Positions 8,668 through 16,328 of a stretch of 64,000 nucleotides of DNA are shown here, piece by piece. How positions within the stretch are numbered: position 1 is the first letter of the stretch; each line of letters starts with the position of its first letter. A program made the translations under genes and the position numbers. The notes beneath the pieces are model-generated. The model worked only from the letters and a program-made list of their open reading frames with translations. It ran no database searches and was not told where the DNA came from. The stretch is taken from assembly GCA_042663485.1 (NCBI GenBank), contig JBHTAF010000003.1; one strand, written 5' to 3'. The stretch comes from Natronosalvus sp042663485 (GTDB taxonomy: Archaea; Halobacteriota; Halobacteria; Halobacteriales; Natrialbaceae).

Positions 8668-9714
8668 TTACAGCCCCAGGCGCCGCCGTCGTCGCCGCTC
8701 CTCGAGCAGTGCCTTCGCTCGCTTGCCGGGCCCACCCTCGATCGGCCAGCCGCGGGTCCGCCACGCGGGTGGTTCGGGCTCGACGTGTGAACAGCGACTG
8801 CTACACTCCGCGGCCGTCTGACAGCGACCCTTCGCCGCACACCACGGCAGAAACTGGCCCGCTGAGCGCAACTCGAAGTGGCGGCAGTCGGGGCGCATCG
8901 TGTCGGCGAACGACCGCCAGCCGCGTTCGTAGGCACGTTCGGCAATCTCGAGCCGTTTTCGCGCCTTGGCTTCTGGATCGACGTACTCGAACTGCGCCGG
9001 CGACGCGTCTCGCGGGCCACCCGTCGGTCGTTCGAGGATGCGCGTACCCGGCCCGTCGACGTCGAGACGCCGGGGATACCACGCCACCTCGCTCTCGAGC
9101 GAGTCGGGATCGAGCGTCAGGATGCCCGCCTCGACCGGCAGGCGCTCGAGCAGGGCGGGTTCGATCCGTTCGCCCGTCTTCCGGGTGGCCACCCACACCT
9201 CGTCGGCCAGCGCCATCGCCACGTCGTACTCGAGTTGCGGGCGCAGGGCGCGTGCGGCGCTCGCGTCGAGATCCGGTTTGTTCTCAATGGCGACGATCCG
9301 GCGCACCCACTCGCGGTAGGGCCACGTGCGTCGGATCTCGATGCGGTTGCCGTTCCGGCGCGTCTCGAGAATTCCGCGGTCGTCGGCCTCGTGGATCGAT
9401 TCGCGGACGTAGCGCCACGGGTAGCCGGGGTCGGGGAGACAGTCGCGGTAGTACGCCCACTCCTCGGGCGCGTTTCGGAGGACGTGCAGCAGGTCCCCGT
9501 CGAGGCGTTTCTCGCCGAACTTCGCGCGGTGGCGGAGCGCGTCGGGGTCACACTCGAGGACGATGGTATCCCAGCGGCGCCGCTTCGTCCCGAGTTGCCG
9601 GGCGACCAGGACGGCGGCGTCGCTCGAGTTGGGCGCCCACTCGCGTTCGGCCCAGCGGCAGGTCCGCAGTTCGAAGTGGAACTCGCTCTCACTCTCGGTC
9701 GCAACCCGGTTCAC
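8668..9714 (-). CDS. DUF5787-like protein, possible nuclease fold with Cys cluster
   Basis: A 348-residue cytosolic protein from the GTG at 9714 (VNRVATESESEFHFELRTC); an ATG at 9786 would add 24 low-quality residues. The middle carries IVAIENKPDLD followed by ALADEVWVAT. An E-x-K next to a hydrophobic strand recalls PD-(D/E)XK endonuclease folds, as does a preceding helix-rich part with a possible winged helix (EEWAYYRDCLPDPGYPWRYV). The C-terminus has a Cys/His group (PDCRHF, PWCAAKGRC, AAECSSRCSH), plausibly metal or Fe-S binding, and ends in an Arg-rich tail. The DUF5787 assignment is from memory. No partner gene is visible. Confidence 0.7.
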   Translation of the reverse strand: MNRVATESESEFHFELRTCRWAEREWAPNSSDAAVLVARQLGTKRRRWDTIVLECDPDALRHRAKFGEKRLDGDLLHVLRNAPEEWAYYRDCLPDPGYPWRYVRESIHEADDRGILETRRNGNRIEIRRTWPYREWVRRIVAIENKPDLDASAARALRPQLEYDVAMALADEVWVATRKTGERIEPALLERLPVEAGILTLDPDSLESEVAWYPRRLDVDGPGTRILERPTGGPRDASPAQFEYVDPEAKARKRLEIAERAYERGWRSFADTMRPDCRHFELRSAGQFLPWCAAKGRCQTAAECSSRCSHVEPEPPAWRTRGWPIEGGPGKRAKALLEERRRRRRLGL

Positions 9715-9882
9715 GGCCGTCGTAGGAGGTCGGGGATCAAAAACGCTCGTTACTCGAGCCGCGACTGGCGGACACCGGGGTCGCATCCGAACTCGCTGCT
9801 GAACGGTTACGGAGTGCTGAACGACATCGGAGACGGCGCAACCGCTCCCCGGGGGCGGCTCTCGATGGCGTCTCGGCGAGAC

Positions 9883-10320
9883 CTAAATCTCGCCGTCCTC
9901 CTCGAGGTCGTCGAGGTAGGCGTGAGCCTGCTCGAGGATCTCGCGGGGCCCGTCCTGGGTGACCGTGTTAACCGCCTGCTCGTAGTCACGCCACTGGAGG
10001 TCCCGGTGTTCCCTCGAGAGTTCCGCACTCGCTTCGAACGACTTCGCGACGAAGAGGTGGACGGTCTTGTGGATCGTCTTCCCGTTCGCCTCGAAGACGT
10101 AGTCGTAGTCCTCGCGGAAGCCGTCGAGTAGTCTGAACTGTTCGATACCTGCCTCTTCCTTGATTTCGCGGATCGCCGTCTGCTGTAGTTCTTCCTCTCC
10201 CTCGACACCGCCCTTCGGAAACTCCCAGTCGCCCGGGCGGCTCTTGAGTAGAAGATACTCGCGCCGGCCCCGCGTGTCGCGGAAGAGGATCGCGCCTGCG
10301 CTCGTAGCTTCGACTGCCAT
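9883..10320 (-). CDS. Nudix hydrolase (Ap4A hydrolase-like)
   Basis: Hydrolyses a nucleoside diphosphate linked to another moiety, most likely diadenosine tetraphosphate. It has 145 residues with a perfect Nudix box at 37-59: Gly37, Glu43, Arg51-Glu52, Glu55-Glu56 and Gly58 in the required spacing. The start MAVEATSAGAILFRD and the downstream RLLDGFREDYDYVF segment resemble the bis(5'-nucleosyl)-tetraphosphatase subgroup. The gene is monocistronic and faces the DUF5787-like gene in the same orientation, with an 168-bp gap. Confidence 0.9.
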   Translation of the reverse strand: MAVEATSAGAILFRDTRGRREYLLLKSRPGDWEFPKGGVEGEEELQQTAIREIKEEAGIEQFRLLDGFREDYDYVFEANGKTIHKTVHLFVAKSFEASAELSREHRDLQWRDYEQAVNTVTQDGPREILEQAHAYLDDLEEDGEI

Positions 10321-10430
10321 TGCCAGAAATAGCAGGCCGGACGTTAAGAGAATATCGGACTGTTCGTCTCCGGTGAACGCGACTCAGCACCTTTTTCTGT
10401 CCCCGTCGTGGATTAGTGCACAATACAACC

Positions 10431-10769
10431 ATGACCTTCGTCACCCGTCTCAGACTCCAGAGTGGGGACCGGGCCGCCCTTGATGGCATCGTCGAGGACA
10501 TCAAGGCGACCGCCGAGAAGAAAGGAGCCGCGCTGAAGGGGCCACACTCCCACCCGCCGGAAAAGTACACCGTTCCACAGCACCGCCGACTCCACGCGGA
10601 CGACGACCGCCGCTTTTCCGCGTGGACGTACACCGTCTTCACCCGCGAACTCGAGATTCACGGCCACGACAACCTCGCCCGGAACATCGCCTCGCAGAAT
10701 TTCCCCGATTCGGTTCACATCGAGGCCGAAGTGGAGCAGGTCCGGGGCGTCGGCCAGGGCCGAAGCTGA
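10431..10769 (+). CDS. uS10-family ribosomal protein-like paralogue
   Basis: A 112-residue protein with the ribosomal S10 fold signature: an RLRLQSGDRAALDGIVEDI first strand/helix, KGAALKGPHSHPPEKYTVPQHRR loop, then YTVFTRELEIHGHDNLARNIA. Bona fide archaeal S10 sits beside the EF-1alpha gene, which is not present here, so this is probably an S10-like paralogue that may serve as an accessory or alternative ribosomal protein. ATG 10431 begins directly with the first beta-strand; upstream in-frame codons are not supported. Confidence 0.8.
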   Translation: MTFVTRLRLQSGDRAALDGIVEDIKATAEKKGAALKGPHSHPPEKYTVPQHRRLHADDDRRFSAWTYTVFTRELEIHGHDNLARNIASQNFPDSVHIEAEVEQVRGVGQGRS

Positions 10770-10887
10770 GCGTCGTCTTCGGGGGTTCTGATGGGATTCG
10801 TTGCAGTCTCGCCGTCGTTCTCGTCATCGTCTGGTTCTGACTCACACGCGCATCGCCGCTTTCATCAATTCTTTTTCCGTTCCCGAG

Positions 10888-10894
10888 AAGGAGG
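10888..10894 (+). promoter_or_regulatory. Shine-Dalgarno site of the M20 amidohydrolase gene
   Basis: AAGGAGG lies 4 nt before the ATG at 10899. Many genes here appear leaderless, so a strong ribosome-binding site is informative and fixes 10899 as the start. Confidence 0.65.
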
Positions 10895-10898
10895 CCGT

Positions 10899-12170
10899 AT
10901 GCACGACGACGAACTCGTTTCGCTTCGCCGAGACCTCCACCGGAAACCCGAACCCGCCTGGCGGGAATTTTACACCACCGCGCGAATCGTCGAGGCCCTC
11001 GAGAGCCTCGAGGCCGACCTGGACCTGTACGTGGGACCCGAAGCCATCGACGGCGACCACCGCCTGGCACTGCCCGAGGATAGCGAGATCGACGCCTGGT
11101 ACGAGCAAGCCCGCGAGTACGACGTCGATCCCGAGGTTCTGGCCTCGCTCGAGGGCGGCTACACGGGCGCCGTCGCCGTCCTCGAGCAGGGCGAGGGTCC
11201 GACGGTCGGCCTCCGGGTCGACATCGACGGCCTCCCGCGGATCGAGGCCGACGGCGAGGATCACGAACCCGCGGCCGACGGCTTCCGATCCGAACACGAG
11301 GCCATGCACGCCTGCGGGCACGACGCCCACGCGACGATCGGTATCGGCGTGCTCGACGTCGTCACCGAGAGCGACTTTCAGGGCACGTTGAAAGTGTTCT
11401 TCCAGCCGGCCGAGGAAGTCATCGGTGGCGGGAAGGCGATGGCGAAGAGCGACCACCTCGCGGACGTCGACTACCTGCTGGCGATGCACATCGGCCTCGA
11501 CCACCCGACGGGCGAAATCGTCGCCGGCATCGACGGCTTCCTCGCCGTTTCCCACCTCGAGGCGACGTTCCACGGCGAACCGGCCCACGCGGGCGCTCGT
11601 CCGGAAGAAGGGCGCAACGCGAACCAGGCGCTCGCGACAGCGGTCCAGAACCTGTACGCGATCCCGCGACACTCCGACGGGGAGACGCGGGTCAACGCCG
11701 GCGTCATCGAAGGTGGCTCCGCGGCGAACATCATCGCCGAGGAGGCGCGTCTGGTCGCGGAGGTACGCGGCGAGACGACCGAACTCATGGAGTACATGCG
11801 CGAGAAGGCCACGCGGGTGCTCAGGTCCGCGGCCGAGATGCACGACTGCGACCTCGAGATTGAACTCGGTGCCGAAGCGCCGAGCGCGACGAGCGACGCG
11901 GAGCTGGCCGACCTCGTTGCGGAGGTGGCGGGCACGACCGACGGCGTCGAGCGGGTCCTCGAGCGCGACAAACTCGGCGGGAGCGAGGATGCCACCTTCC
12001 TGATGCGGGAGGTCCAGCAACACAGCGGGCTGGCGTGTTACGTCGGCGTCGGCACGAATCACCCCGGCGGCCACCACACCTCGACGTTCGACGTGGACGA
12101 GGCGAGCCTTCGTCACGGCGTCGACGTCCTGGCGGGTGCGATCGAGCGGGTGAGTCTCGAGCGGCCCTGA
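10899..12170 (+). CDS. M20 metallo-amidohydrolase, AbgA-like
   Basis: Zinc-dependent hydrolase of amide bonds, 423 residues. Motifs: N-terminal LRRDLHRKPEPAWREF, RVDIDGLP (106-113), metal-binding HACGHDAH (137-144), PAEEVIGGGKAM with the catalytic Glu pair, HIGLDHPTGE and the C-terminal GTNHPGGHHT. The insertion reading YVGPEAIDGDHR...WYEQAREYDVDPEV before the core is characteristic of the p-aminobenzoyl-glutamate hydrolase subunit AbgA rather than of IAA-amino acid or N-acyl-amino-acid hydrolases. The real substrate could be folate breakdown product or another N-acyl amino acid. No AbgB or AbgT neighbour is present. Confidence 0.9.
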   Translation: MHDDELVSLRRDLHRKPEPAWREFYTTARIVEALESLEADLDLYVGPEAIDGDHRLALPEDSEIDAWYEQAREYDVDPEVLASLEGGYTGAVAVLEQGEGPTVGLRVDIDGLPRIEADGEDHEPAADGFRSEHEAMHACGHDAHATIGIGVLDVVTESDFQGTLKVFFQPAEEVIGGGKAMAKSDHLADVDYLLAMHIGLDHPTGEIVAGIDGFLAVSHLEATFHGEPAHAGARPEEGRNANQALATAVQNLYAIPRHSDGETRVNAGVIEGGSAANIIAEEARLVAEVRGETTELMEYMREKATRVLRSAAEMHDCDLEIELGAEAPSATSDAELADLVAEVAGTTDGVERVLERDKLGGSEDATFLMREVQQHSGLACYVGVGTNHPGGHHTSTFDVDEASLRHGVDVLAGAIERVSLERP

Positions 12171-12244
12171 GCCGATCAGTGGAGTCGAGGCGAGGACTCC
12201 AGCGACCAGCGACTTTACAATCCTCCTGTGAGAACGGAAGGCAG

Positions 12245-12538
12245 ATGGAAGACGTTCTGTGGTACGTCCTCGCCAGTTCTCGCGGGGGTCCGACACGCGT
12301 CAGGATCCTCAGGGCACTCGACGAGCGGCCGCGGAACGCCAACCAGCTCGCGACCGACCTCGAGTTCGACTACACGACGATTCGCCATCACCTGGACGTC
12401 CTGATGGAGAACAACGTCGTCCGCCGAACCGACGACGACTACGCGGCCGTCTACCTGTTCACCGAGCAGCTGCGGTCGAACTGGGACACCGTCGAAACCG
12501 TTCTCGAGGCGGTCGATCCGGACTCGGAGGCGAGGTAA
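12245..12538 (+). CDS. ArsR-type winged-helix regulator
   Basis: A 97-residue DNA-binding protein consisting almost entirely of one winged helix: RVRILRALDERPRNANQLATDL, then DYTTIRHHLDVLMENNVVRR as recognition helix, then a DDDYAAVYLF wing. The ATG follows GAAGGCAG and opens just before the first helix. It is followed 61 bp downstream by a small membrane-protein gene. This regulator/membrane-protein pair recurs in haloarchaea (my recollection), suggesting the membrane protein is its target or sensor. It has no Cys metal site. Confidence 0.8.
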   Translation: MEDVLWYVLASSRGGPTRVRILRALDERPRNANQLATDLEFDYTTIRHHLDVLMENNVVRRTDDDYAAVYLFTEQLRSNWDTVETVLEAVDPDSEAR

Positions 12539-12599
12539 TCGTAATCATGGATCAATTTTGGACAACACGGATAACCGTCGACTGGAAAGGTGGGGATAG

Positions 12600-12902
12600 A
12601 TGAGCGCCCTGTTCACGATCGCCTGGGTCGCCGCGGCGGTGAACGTCGTGCTACTGGCGGCTCTGGGCTGGGTCTGGGTGCAGGGCTACCGGCGACACGG
12701 CGCGAGTCACACCCTCGGGTTGCTCGTGTTCGCGTCGTTGCTCCTCGTCCAGAACGGGGTCTGGCTGTACTTCTACCGCCTCCACGAGGGGTACATCGGA
12801 TGGTTCGTCAACGCGGGAACGGACGTCCAGGTCGGGATGGTGCTCCTCTGTGGCCTCGAGACGCTCGCCCTGGCGTTCCTCGTTCGCATCACGTGGTCGT
12901 GA
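12600..12902 (+). CDS. Small three-helix membrane protein paired with wHTH regulator
   Basis: A 100-residue protein with three hydrophobic segments (about 5-28, 38-57, 73-97) and short charged loops; function unknown. The ATG directly precedes the first helix. The gene starts 61 bp after the winged-helix gene on the same strand, so they probably form an operon. A sensor or anti-regulator role is conceivable but unsupported. Confidence 0.7.
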   Translation: MSALFTIAWVAAAVNVVLLAALGWVWVQGYRRHGASHTLGLLVFASLLLVQNGVWLYFYRLHEGYIGWFVNAGTDVQVGMVLLCGLETLALAFLVRITWS

Positions 12903-13024
12903 CGGGACGGTTGGGCGCGAGGGTACGAGGGCGTGATTGAATGACCGGGTAACTGGGCGATTGGGGACGAATTTTGGATGGAGTTCGGAAAATCCTCATC
13001 TACACTATTGGTGACGGTTGTGGT

Positions 13025-13678
13025 ATGGGAATACCACGACGAACGGTCCTGCTCGCGGTCGGCTCGAGCGTCGCTATCGCTGGCTGTCTCGGCGACGAGG
13101 AATCGGACGGCGGGAGCGAAGATTCGACGGACGGCGGGGCGCAGACGGACGATAGCGACGAGTCGGGTGACGACGATAGCGAAAGTGGGAACGAGAACGA
13201 AAACGAGACCGACGACGAAGGCGAATCCGACACGACGGTTCGAGTTCGGTCCCATCCCGACCACGGCGACATCCTCGTCGGCCCGGAGGGGCTGACGCTG
13301 TACAACTTCGACCAGGATACGCAGGACGAGATGGCGAGCACCTGTTACGACGGCTGTGCCGAGGCGTGGCCGCCGCTGACGGTCGAAGGGGACGGGGAAC
13401 CCACCGCCGGCGACGGCGTCTCCGCGACGCTGACCACGTTCGAACGCGACGACGGGACGATGCAGGTGGCCGCCGACGGCTGGCCGCTGTATTACTTCGC
13501 CTCTGACGAGGAACCGGGCGATGCGAACGGCCAGGGTGTCAACGACGTCTGGTGGGTGCTCGCGCCCGACGGAACGCCGATGCGGCCGGACAATGGTGAT
13601 GGCTTGGGGGACGACAATAATTCGGATGATACGGATGACTCAGATGGCGACGATGACGACGACGGAGTCGGTTACTGA
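13025..13678 (+). CDS. Tat-exported lipoprotein with COG4315-type repeats
   Basis: A 217-residue cell-surface lipoprotein. The N-terminus has a twin-arginine motif (PRRTVLL, residues 4-10) and a lipobox ending at Cys21 (AIAGC). Next comes an Asp/Glu/Ser-rich spacer (22-72), then two related segments of about 45 residues: ILVGPEGLTLYNFDQDT...CYDGCAEAWPPL and MQVAADGWPLYYFASDEEPGDANGQGVNDVWW. These are typical of the secreted-repeat lipoproteins PF03640/COG4315. The C-terminus is again low-complexity acidic. The family's biochemical role is unknown; some members accompany electron-transfer systems. Confidence 0.85.
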   Translation: MGIPRRTVLLAVGSSVAIAGCLGDEESDGGSEDSTDGGAQTDDSDESGDDDSESGNENENETDDEGESDTTVRVRSHPDHGDILVGPEGLTLYNFDQDTQDEMASTCYDGCAEAWPPLTVEGDGEPTAGDGVSATLTTFERDDGTMQVAADGWPLYYFASDEEPGDANGQGVNDVWWVLAPDGTPMRPDNGDGLGDDNNSDDTDDSDGDDDDDGVGY

Positions 13679-13830
13679 CGGTGTGTGAATCCTCCGGCCA
13701 CCCGAGTCGCCGATTGAACGGCTTCCCTGTCCCTCGAGCCCCAGCGAGTCTCCAAACGCGTTACACGCGTGGTCTCGACACCGTCCGTACGCCCACAGAC
13801 TATTCTATTCGGGCGTGAGATTATCAGTCG

Positions 13831-13947
13831 ATGACAAAAGGTGAGGGACAGAACGGGGTCGAGAGCGAGGACGACGTCGACGAAGATGACGACGATCGCT
13901 ACGGCTGGTATCTCGACAAACTCCTCGACCTGCTCGGGTTCATTTGA
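13831..13947 (+). CDS. 38-residue acidic microprotein
   Basis: ATG-initiated frame of 38 codons: an Asp/Glu-rich N-terminal half (residues 9-25) followed by RYGWYLDKLLDLLGFI, an amphipathic helix with aromatic residues. The change from very acidic to amphipathic is what haloarchaeal small proteins look like, and the third-position bias is high-GC. Function unknown. It could also be a chance frame; proteomic or conservation evidence would decide. Confidence 0.45.
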   Translation: MTKGEGQNGVESEDDVDEDDDDRYGWYLDKLLDLLGFI

Positions 13948-14011
13948 GACGCACCCAACCCACACCTGCGCCTCATCACTCGAGGCGACCGGACTCAGTA
14001 CTGGTGGCCGG

Positions 14012-14057
14012 AAGCGCGTCTCTCGCCGTCGCTCGAGCGACGGCGAGAGACGCGCTT
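14012..14057. repeat. 46-bp perfect palindrome
   Basis: Two 23-base arms match exactly with no loop, centred on CTCGAG, and the right arm is followed by TTTTC. Read either way it could form a very stable hairpin. It lies between the acidic microprotein and the repeat module downstream of the geranylgeranyl reductase gene. A bidirectional terminator is the simplest explanation. Confidence 0.75.
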
Positions 14058-14104
14058 TTCGGGGAAGGGCAGGCGCCACACCGACACTCACCGCGAGCGA
14101 GCGC

Positions 14105-14233
14105 AGTGAGCGAGCGGGCTGACGACTGACCCGTAGGGGAAGGAGGAGTGCTTTTGGTCGAGCTTTTGCCGAGGGACAGCGCGTTCGCGACAGCAAGACT
14201 GTCGCGAACGCGCAAGACCGCAGCGCAAAAGGT
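14105..14233 (-). repeat. Structured 3'-end module, copy A
   Basis: Shares ordered blocks with 60603-60801: AGTGAGCGAGCGGGC, GACGACTGACCCG, AGGAGGAGTGCTTTTGGT, AGCTTTTGCCGAG, GACAGCGCGT and GCAGCGCAAAAGGT. Between the last two blocks is a hairpin with exact 14-bp arms (14180-14193 and 14199-14212, loop CAAGA). The flanking CTTTTGC (14163-14169) and GCAAAAG (14225-14231) form an outer stem. It ends 6 nt from the stop codon of the minus-strand reductase gene, so it would be read as that gene's 3' untranslated region. Confidence 0.8.
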
Positions 14234-14238
14234 CGGTG

Positions 14239-15645
14239 TTAGTACTTGGGATCCGCACCCGTCGTCTCGTACACCGTCTCCATCAGGTCGTCGCGCTGGC
14301 GCTGCCAGTTCGGGAGCGCGTCGGGTCTCGAGGGATACCCCTCGTACTGCTCGAGCACCTCGTCGGCCCGGCGCTTCGTCCGGTAGAGGTTCAGGATCGT
14401 CCCCCAGTGGCCGCGGCTCTTGACCAACGCCTCGAGTTTGAGCTTCATGCCGATGTCCGTACTCCCCGAGTAGAGCGCCTCGGCGAGCTTGTCGCCGGGC
14501 ATGGCCGCGAGCAGGCCCATGAGGTCGTCGACGTCGACGGCCGTCGAGAGGATATTGTAGACGTCGAGAGCGGCGTAGCGGGCGCCGTAGTGGTCCATCA
14601 CGCGCTCGTTGTACGCCCAGAGGGCGTGCTCGCTGACGTCGCCGTCCTCGATCGCCTCGACGGCCTGCTCGCCGGCGTACTTCCCGGCGTAGGCGGCGCC
14701 CGCGATGCCGCCGCCGGTCGTGGGGTTGACGTGGCCAGCGGCGTCGCCTACGGCCATAAAGCCGGGGTGCACCGCGGAGTCGTAGGGACGTCGGGTGGGG
14801 AGCGCGGCGCCGAGTTTGTCCTCGACGCGAGCCCCAGCGAACTCCGGTCGGTCCCGGAGGTCACGCTTGAGGTCCTCGACGAGTTTCATCGGTTGTTCGG
14901 TCATCTGGAAGCCCAGGCCGGCGTTGATCTCGGTGTCCGTTCGGGGGAAGTACCAGAGGTAGCCCGCGGCGCGCTCGGTCGGCTTGAAGACGAGAGCGTC
15001 GCTCCACTCGACTGGCTCCTCGACGTGGACGATCTCCCGGTAGGCCGAACAGAACTGCGAGTAGGTGACGTTGGTGTCGAACGTCGAGTCCGAGAAGTCG
15101 ACCTTGTCCTGGAGGAGCGAGAGCGACCCGGCGCCGTCGATCACGATGTCGGCCTCGTACGTGTAGGGATCGCCGCGGGACATCGCCCGGACGCCCGTGA
15201 CCCGCCCGTCGTCCGCCTGGATCACGTCCTGGACGACGGTGTTATAGTGGAACGTCGCGCCTGCGTGCTTCGCCCCCTCGATGATCCGGCGGCCGTACTC
15301 CCAGCGATCGACGACAGCCAGTTCGCCGGGGACCGGAATCTCGAGGACGGTGTCCTCTTGTGGAATCTCGAAGCGGCCGTGGGTGACGTCGGTGTTGGTG
15401 AACGCCGGCTCGAGGCGGGACTTGGGAATCGCCTCTGGGAACGCGTCCGCGCCCTTCAGCGCGTCGCCGCAGGCGATGTGTCCAGCCTGTTCCTCGGACT
15501 TTCGCTCGAGGACGACGACCTCGTAGCCCGCCTTCGCGACGGTCGCGGCGGCGTAACACCCTGCCGTGCCGGCGCCGACGACGACGACGTCTGGTGACTG
15601 CTCGCGCTGGCCCGTCGTCGCGGCCGACTGCTCCATGCTGCTCAT
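14239..15645 (-). CDS. Geranylgeranyl reductase family flavoprotein
   Basis: FAD-dependent reductase of isoprenoid double bonds, 468 residues from the ATG giving MSSMEQSAA. It has the Rossmann dinucleotide motif VVVVGAGTAGCYAA with the acidic strand end EVVVLERK, the family motif CGDALKG, PRTDTEINAGLGF, and the second FAD motif GFMAVGDAAGHVNPTTGGGIAGA. In archaea such enzymes saturate the geranylgeranyl chains of membrane lipids or the prenyl tail of menaquinone. Divergent from a 2Fe-2S ferredoxin gene 142 bp away, which is a plausible electron donor (inference). Earlier in-frame Met codons overlap the ferredoxin coding strand and are unlikely starts. Confidence 0.93.
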   Translation of the reverse strand: MSSMEQSAATTGQREQSPDVVVVGAGTAGCYAAATVAKAGYEVVVLERKSEEQAGHIACGDALKGADAFPEAIPKSRLEPAFTNTDVTHGRFEIPQEDTVLEIPVPGELAVVDRWEYGRRIIEGAKHAGATFHYNTVVQDVIQADDGRVTGVRAMSRGDPYTYEADIVIDGAGSLSLLQDKVDFSDSTFDTNVTYSQFCSAYREIVHVEEPVEWSDALVFKPTERAAGYLWYFPRTDTEINAGLGFQMTEQPMKLVEDLKRDLRDRPEFAGARVEDKLGAALPTRRPYDSAVHPGFMAVGDAAGHVNPTTGGGIAGAAYAGKYAGEQAVEAIEDGDVSEHALWAYNERVMDHYGARYAALDVYNILSTAVDVDDLMGLLAAMPGDKLAEALYSGSTDIGMKLKLEALVKSRGHWGTILNLYRTKRRADEVLEQYEGYPSRPDALPNWQRQRDDLMETVYETTGADPKY

Positions 15646-15758
15646 AACTCGACTCTCCACACTGGGGTAAGAAAACGTTTTTTGTGCGTCGGCGACCGCT
15701 CCAGAGTGTCGCCGTCCCCGATTCTGTCGGGGCGAAGACGACAGAGAGGGATAAAGAG

Positions 15759-15766
15759 TTTTAGTA
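15759..15766 (+). promoter_or_regulatory. TATA box for ferredoxin
   Basis: TTTTAGTA is centred 26-27 nt before the ATG at 15788, implying a leaderless transcript. An imperfect inverted repeat (GTACGGT / ACCGTAC-like arms, 15764-15783) sits between TATA and start and could be an operator. Confidence 0.55.
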
Positions 15767-15787
15767 CGGTCTTTCGTACCGTCCAGT

Positions 15788-16123
15788 ATGACCGAGTACA
15801 CCGTCGAATTCGTCGGCACGGGCGAGACGATCACCTGCTCCGACACGCAGACGATTCTCAGCCGCTGTCTCGAGGAAGGAATCGCCCAGGAGTACTCCTG
15901 TCGGGTCGGGATGTGTCTGGCGTGCTCGGCAGAGATTCTCGAGGGCGAAGTCACCCAGCCGGCAGCCCGTGGGTTGACCGAGGAGGAGGCCGAGAACTAC
16001 GCGTTGACCTGCATGGCTCGACCCCAGTCGGATCTGCGACTCGAGCGCGGGAAGTACCCGCCGAGCATCGAGGCCGATCTCGAAACCGGTGGCTCGAGCG
16101 ATACGGCCCCGGCGGACGATTGA
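15788..16123 (+). CDS. Plant-type [2Fe-2S] ferredoxin
   Basis: A 111-residue electron carrier. Cluster ligands are Cys38, Cys43, Cys46 and Cys75 in the C-x4-C-x2-C...C spacing (YSCRVGMCLACSAEI, ALTCMARP). It lacks the about 25-residue acidic N-terminal insertion of the major haloarchaeal ferredoxin, so it is a shorter paralogue. The C-terminal 20 residues are acidic and disordered-looking. Promoter is TATA at 15759. It is divergent from geranylgeranyl reductase, suggesting a shared redox function. Confidence 0.93.
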   Translation: MTEYTVEFVGTGETITCSDTQTILSRCLEEGIAQEYSCRVGMCLACSAEILEGEVTQPAARGLTEEEAENYALTCMARPQSDLRLERGKYPPSIEADLETGGSSDTAPADD

Positions 16124-16328
16124 AGGAGCGTGTAGTCTTCGAGAAACAGGTTTTTGAGAGTGCCTTCCGCTTTGTGACGGCCATTCGATACAGCACTCGC
16201 GCTCGCGGCTATTCGCTCGATCCGATCTCGATACCCAGTGTAGAACGAGTGGAGAATAGGTGGTCAATCAGGTCAATGAGATCGACGTCCGATCCCGAAT
16301 CCACGCCCGGTGGATCCGTCGGTTCCAA

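Noticed and set aside
8878..10131. 417-codon + strand frame across the DUF5787-like and Nudix genes
   Set aside because: Spans two genes of the opposite strand, one with a perfect Nudix box; high-GC frames are commonly open by chance.
13841..14122. 93-codon frame over the microprotein and palindrome
   Set aside because: Runs through the palindrome and repeat, is Arg/Ser-rich, and competes with the better acidic 38-codon frame.
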